64,000 nucleotides of DNA. It comes from an uncultured Lachnospiraceae bacterium (lineage in GTDB: Bacteria > Bacillota > Clostridia > Lachnospirales > Lachnospiraceae). Position numbers and translations under genes: made by a program. Positions 62,217 through 64,000 of the stretch are shown here, piece after piece. The notes under the pieces were generated by a model. It had not been told where the DNA came from. It was given only the letters and a program-made list of their open reading frames with translations, and ran no database searches. Location: the NCBI GenBank assembly GCA_944383765.1, contig CALWQT010000011.1:1-64000 (forward strand), read 5' to 3'. Each line of letters opens with the position of its first letter. Within the stretch, counting starts at the first letter, position 1.

Positions 62217-64000
62217 CTATTTTTTCTGATGCCTGAACTGTTCCAGATAAACCAGCAGAACAGAAATATCTGCCGGCGATACACCGGAAATCCTGGACGC
62301 CTGTCCAATATTTAATGGTTTATATAAGTTCAGTTTCTGTACTGCTTCCCGCCTTAAACTTGGCACTATGGAATAGTCAAAATCTTTATCCAGCTTTTTA
62401 TTTTCCAGCTTTTTAAACTGGGTAACCTGCTGCATCTGACGTTTGATGTAACCGGCATATTTCAGATTGATATTTACCTGCTCTGCTACATCATAAGGAA
62501 GTTCCGGCCTGTTTTCATCTAATTCAGCCAGAGAAAAATAATTCAGTTCCGGTCTTCTCACCAGTTCTGCCAATGTGCTTCCCGATTTCAGTGCCGTACT
62601 TCCATGGCTCTCCAAAAATTTCTGTACCTTCTCATTGGCTCCCACTACAGCTTTTTCCAGTCTCTCTTTCTCTTCTTCAATAGCCTTTTCTTTCCACAAT
62701 AATCTTTCATATGTGGCATCATCTACCAGACCAATTTCATGGCCAATCTTCATCAGTCTCAGGTCTGCATTATCCTGCCTGAGGAGAAGACGATATTCCG
62801 CCCTGGAAGTCATCATACGGTAAGGCTCATGATTTTCCTTCGTAACCAGATCATCGATCAGCACACCAATATACGCCTGAGAACGGTCCAGAATATAAGG
62901 TTCTCTTCCCAGTACCTTCATAGCAGCATTCACTCCTGCCATAAATCCCTGTACCGCTGCTTCCTCATAACCGGAACTTCCATTAAACTGTCCGCCGCTG
63001 AATAATCCCTGTATCTTTTTAAATTCCAGAGTTGCATCTAACTGTCTGGAATTGATGCAGTCATATTCAATGGCGTAAGCATTTCTCACGATTTTTACAT
63101 GTTCCAAACCGGGAACCGTGCGGTACATAGCATACTGGACATCTTCCGGAAGAGAACTGGACATACCTCCCAGATACATCTCATTGGTGTACAGCCCTTC
63201 CGGTTCCACAAATACCTGATGCCGGTTTTTATCCGGAAACTTTACTACCTTATCCTCAATAGACGGACAATACCGGGGTCCCGTTCCTTCAATCGCTCCG
63301 GAAAACAAAGGAGATCGGTCCAAATTTTCTCTGATGATTTCATGGGTTTTTTCATTGGTATAAGTAAGCCAGCAGGAAACCTGTTCTTTCTGTACCGATT
63401 CCGGGTCTGTGGAAAAAGAAAACGGCACCACTCTCTTATCTCCAAACTGCTCTTCCATTTTGGAAAAGTCAATACTTCTCTTATCCACTCTGGCAGGAGT
63501 GCCTGTCTTAAACCGGTACATTTCAATTCCATTGGCAATCAGAGAGTCCGTAAGATGATTCGCTGCCTGAAGTCCGTTCGGCCCGGTAAAGGAACTAACC
63601 TCTCCATAGATACATCTGGCTTTCAGATAGGTGCCGGTTGCCAGAACCGCCGCCTTACAATGATAGACAGCTCCTGAAAAAGTTTTCACTCCTTTCAGAA
63701 TTCCATCTTCCACAATAATTTCTGTCACCTCTGCCTGACGTATAGTCAGATGATCCGTATTTTCCAGGGTGTTTCTCATTTCTCTGGTATAATTCTGTTT
63801 GTCTGCCTGAGCCCTCAGGGAATGAACGGCAGGACCTTTCGATTCATTCAGCATTTTTGACTGAATAAAGGTCTTATCAATATTTTTCCCCATTTCCCCG
63901 CCTAAAGCATCCAATTCTCTTACCAGATGGCCTTTGGAACTGCCTCCAATATTCGGATTACAGGGCATCAATGCAATACTGTCCACACTGACAGTAAACA
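62217..64000 (-). CDS. mnmG: tRNA uridine-5-carboxymethylaminomethyl modification enzyme MnmG (GidA), 5' end cut by the window
   Basis: The frame stays open to the window edge, reading [37 protein letters not shown], so the N-terminal FAD-binding motif lies outside. Present are the second FAD segment, [36 protein letters not shown] and the C-terminal [21 protein letters not shown]. MnmG with MnmE modifies U34 of several tRNAs. About 594 codons are visible of an expected 630 or so. Confidence 0.97.
   Translation of the reverse strand, partial: FTVSVDSIALMPCNPNIGGSSKGHLVRELDALGGEMGKNIDKTFIQSKMLNESKGPAVHSLRAQADKQNYTREMRNTLENTDHLTIRQAEVTEIIVEDGILKGVKTFSGAVYHCKAAVLATGTYLKARCIYGEVSSFTGPNGLQAANHLTDSLIANGIEMYRFKTGTPARVDKRSIDFSKMEEQFGDKRVVPFSFSTDPESVQKEQVSCWLTYTNEKTHEIIRENLDRSPLFSGAIEGTGPRYCPSIEDKVVKFPDKNRHQVFVEPEGLYTNEMYLGGMSSSLPEDVQYAMYRTVPGLEHVKIVRNAYAIEYDCINSRQLDATLEFKKIQGLFSGGQFNGSSGYEEAAVQGFMAGVNAAMKVLGREPYILDRSQAYIGVLIDDLVTKENHEPYRMMTSRAEYRLLLRQDNADLRLMKIGHEIGLVDDATYERLLWKEKAIEEEKERLEKAVVGANEKVQKFLESHGSTALKSGSTLAELVRRPELNYFSLAELDENRPELPYDVAEQVNINLKYAGYIKRQMQQVTQFKKLENKKLDKDFDYSIVPSLRREAVQKLNLYKPLNIGQASRISGVSPADISVLLVYLEQFRHQKK

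Overview
The window looks like a chromosomal segment of a gut Lachnospiraceae bacterium, probably Blautia or a close relative. The family content points there: an anaerobic fermentative gene set (pyruvate formate-lyase, bifunctional AdhE, NADP glutamate dehydrogenase), a large Alu-domain SRP RNA, DUF3881, DUF4446 and other small clostridial proteins, AGGAGG ribosome sites and moderate-GC coding. The species cannot be fixed from the conserved 16S fragment at the left edge. The right end carries mnmG-rsmG-(hydrolase)-parA-parB, and the window contains three identical parS-like 16-mers, so it probably lies close to the replication origin.

Layout: 1-0.5 kb, 5' end of a leftward 16S rRNA gene with tandem promoters. 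0.5-8 kb, a leftward housekeeping block (CvpA, HAD phosphatase, TPR/degenerate AAA protein, recR, ybaB, dnaX, pfkA). 8-9.7 kb, SRP RNA, tadA and an anaerobic RNR activase. 9.7-17.7 kb, envelope and signalling genes (metallophosphoesterase lipoprotein, GH18 protein, a Ser/Thr kinase fused to a P-loop domain with a MinD-like partner, mecA, DUF1858). 17.8-21.5 kb, a pyruvate formate-lyase locus in which the enzyme is split into a catalytic core and a separate 81-residue glycyl-radical subunit, followed by the activase and a 55-aa ferredoxin. 21.5-26.6 kb, peptidase C26, TauE, amidohydrolase, LysR, and a nucleoside hydrolase. 26.6-31.7 kb, a BMP-type nucleoside ABC importer with two matched promoters. 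31.7-34.4 kb, a TlpA/CXXC peptide/Fe-S membrane protein redox cassette and an exonuclease. 34.4-44.2 kb, CapA, a small kinase, adhE under a Rex-like operator, an EamA transporter, and an amino-acid ABC importer with an M20 peptidase.

44.4-55.4 kb is an accessory island: a tRNA-Arg 3'-half fragment, a truncated tyrosine integrase fused in frame to the first 39 residues of an ECF ATPase, ECF T and S components, a SAM methyltransferase, an ABC exporter-type pair with a TetR regulator, an ICE-type sigma factor, ParA debris, an internally deleted group II intron, and a complete tRNA-Arg(CCU). A repeated TTAGCA word, reminiscent of integrase arm sites, occurs at both ends. 55.5-64 kb returns to core genes (DUF3881, gdhA, DUF4446, parB, parA, a hydrolase lacking its catalytic His, rsmG, mnmG cut by the window edge).

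Points most worth a second look: the split PFL with a Cys-rich core tail, the island ends and the Ecf-integrase chimera, the kinase/P-loop pair, the twin nucleoside-uptake promoters, and the shared TGTATACWGTA word at the pflB and EamA promoters.
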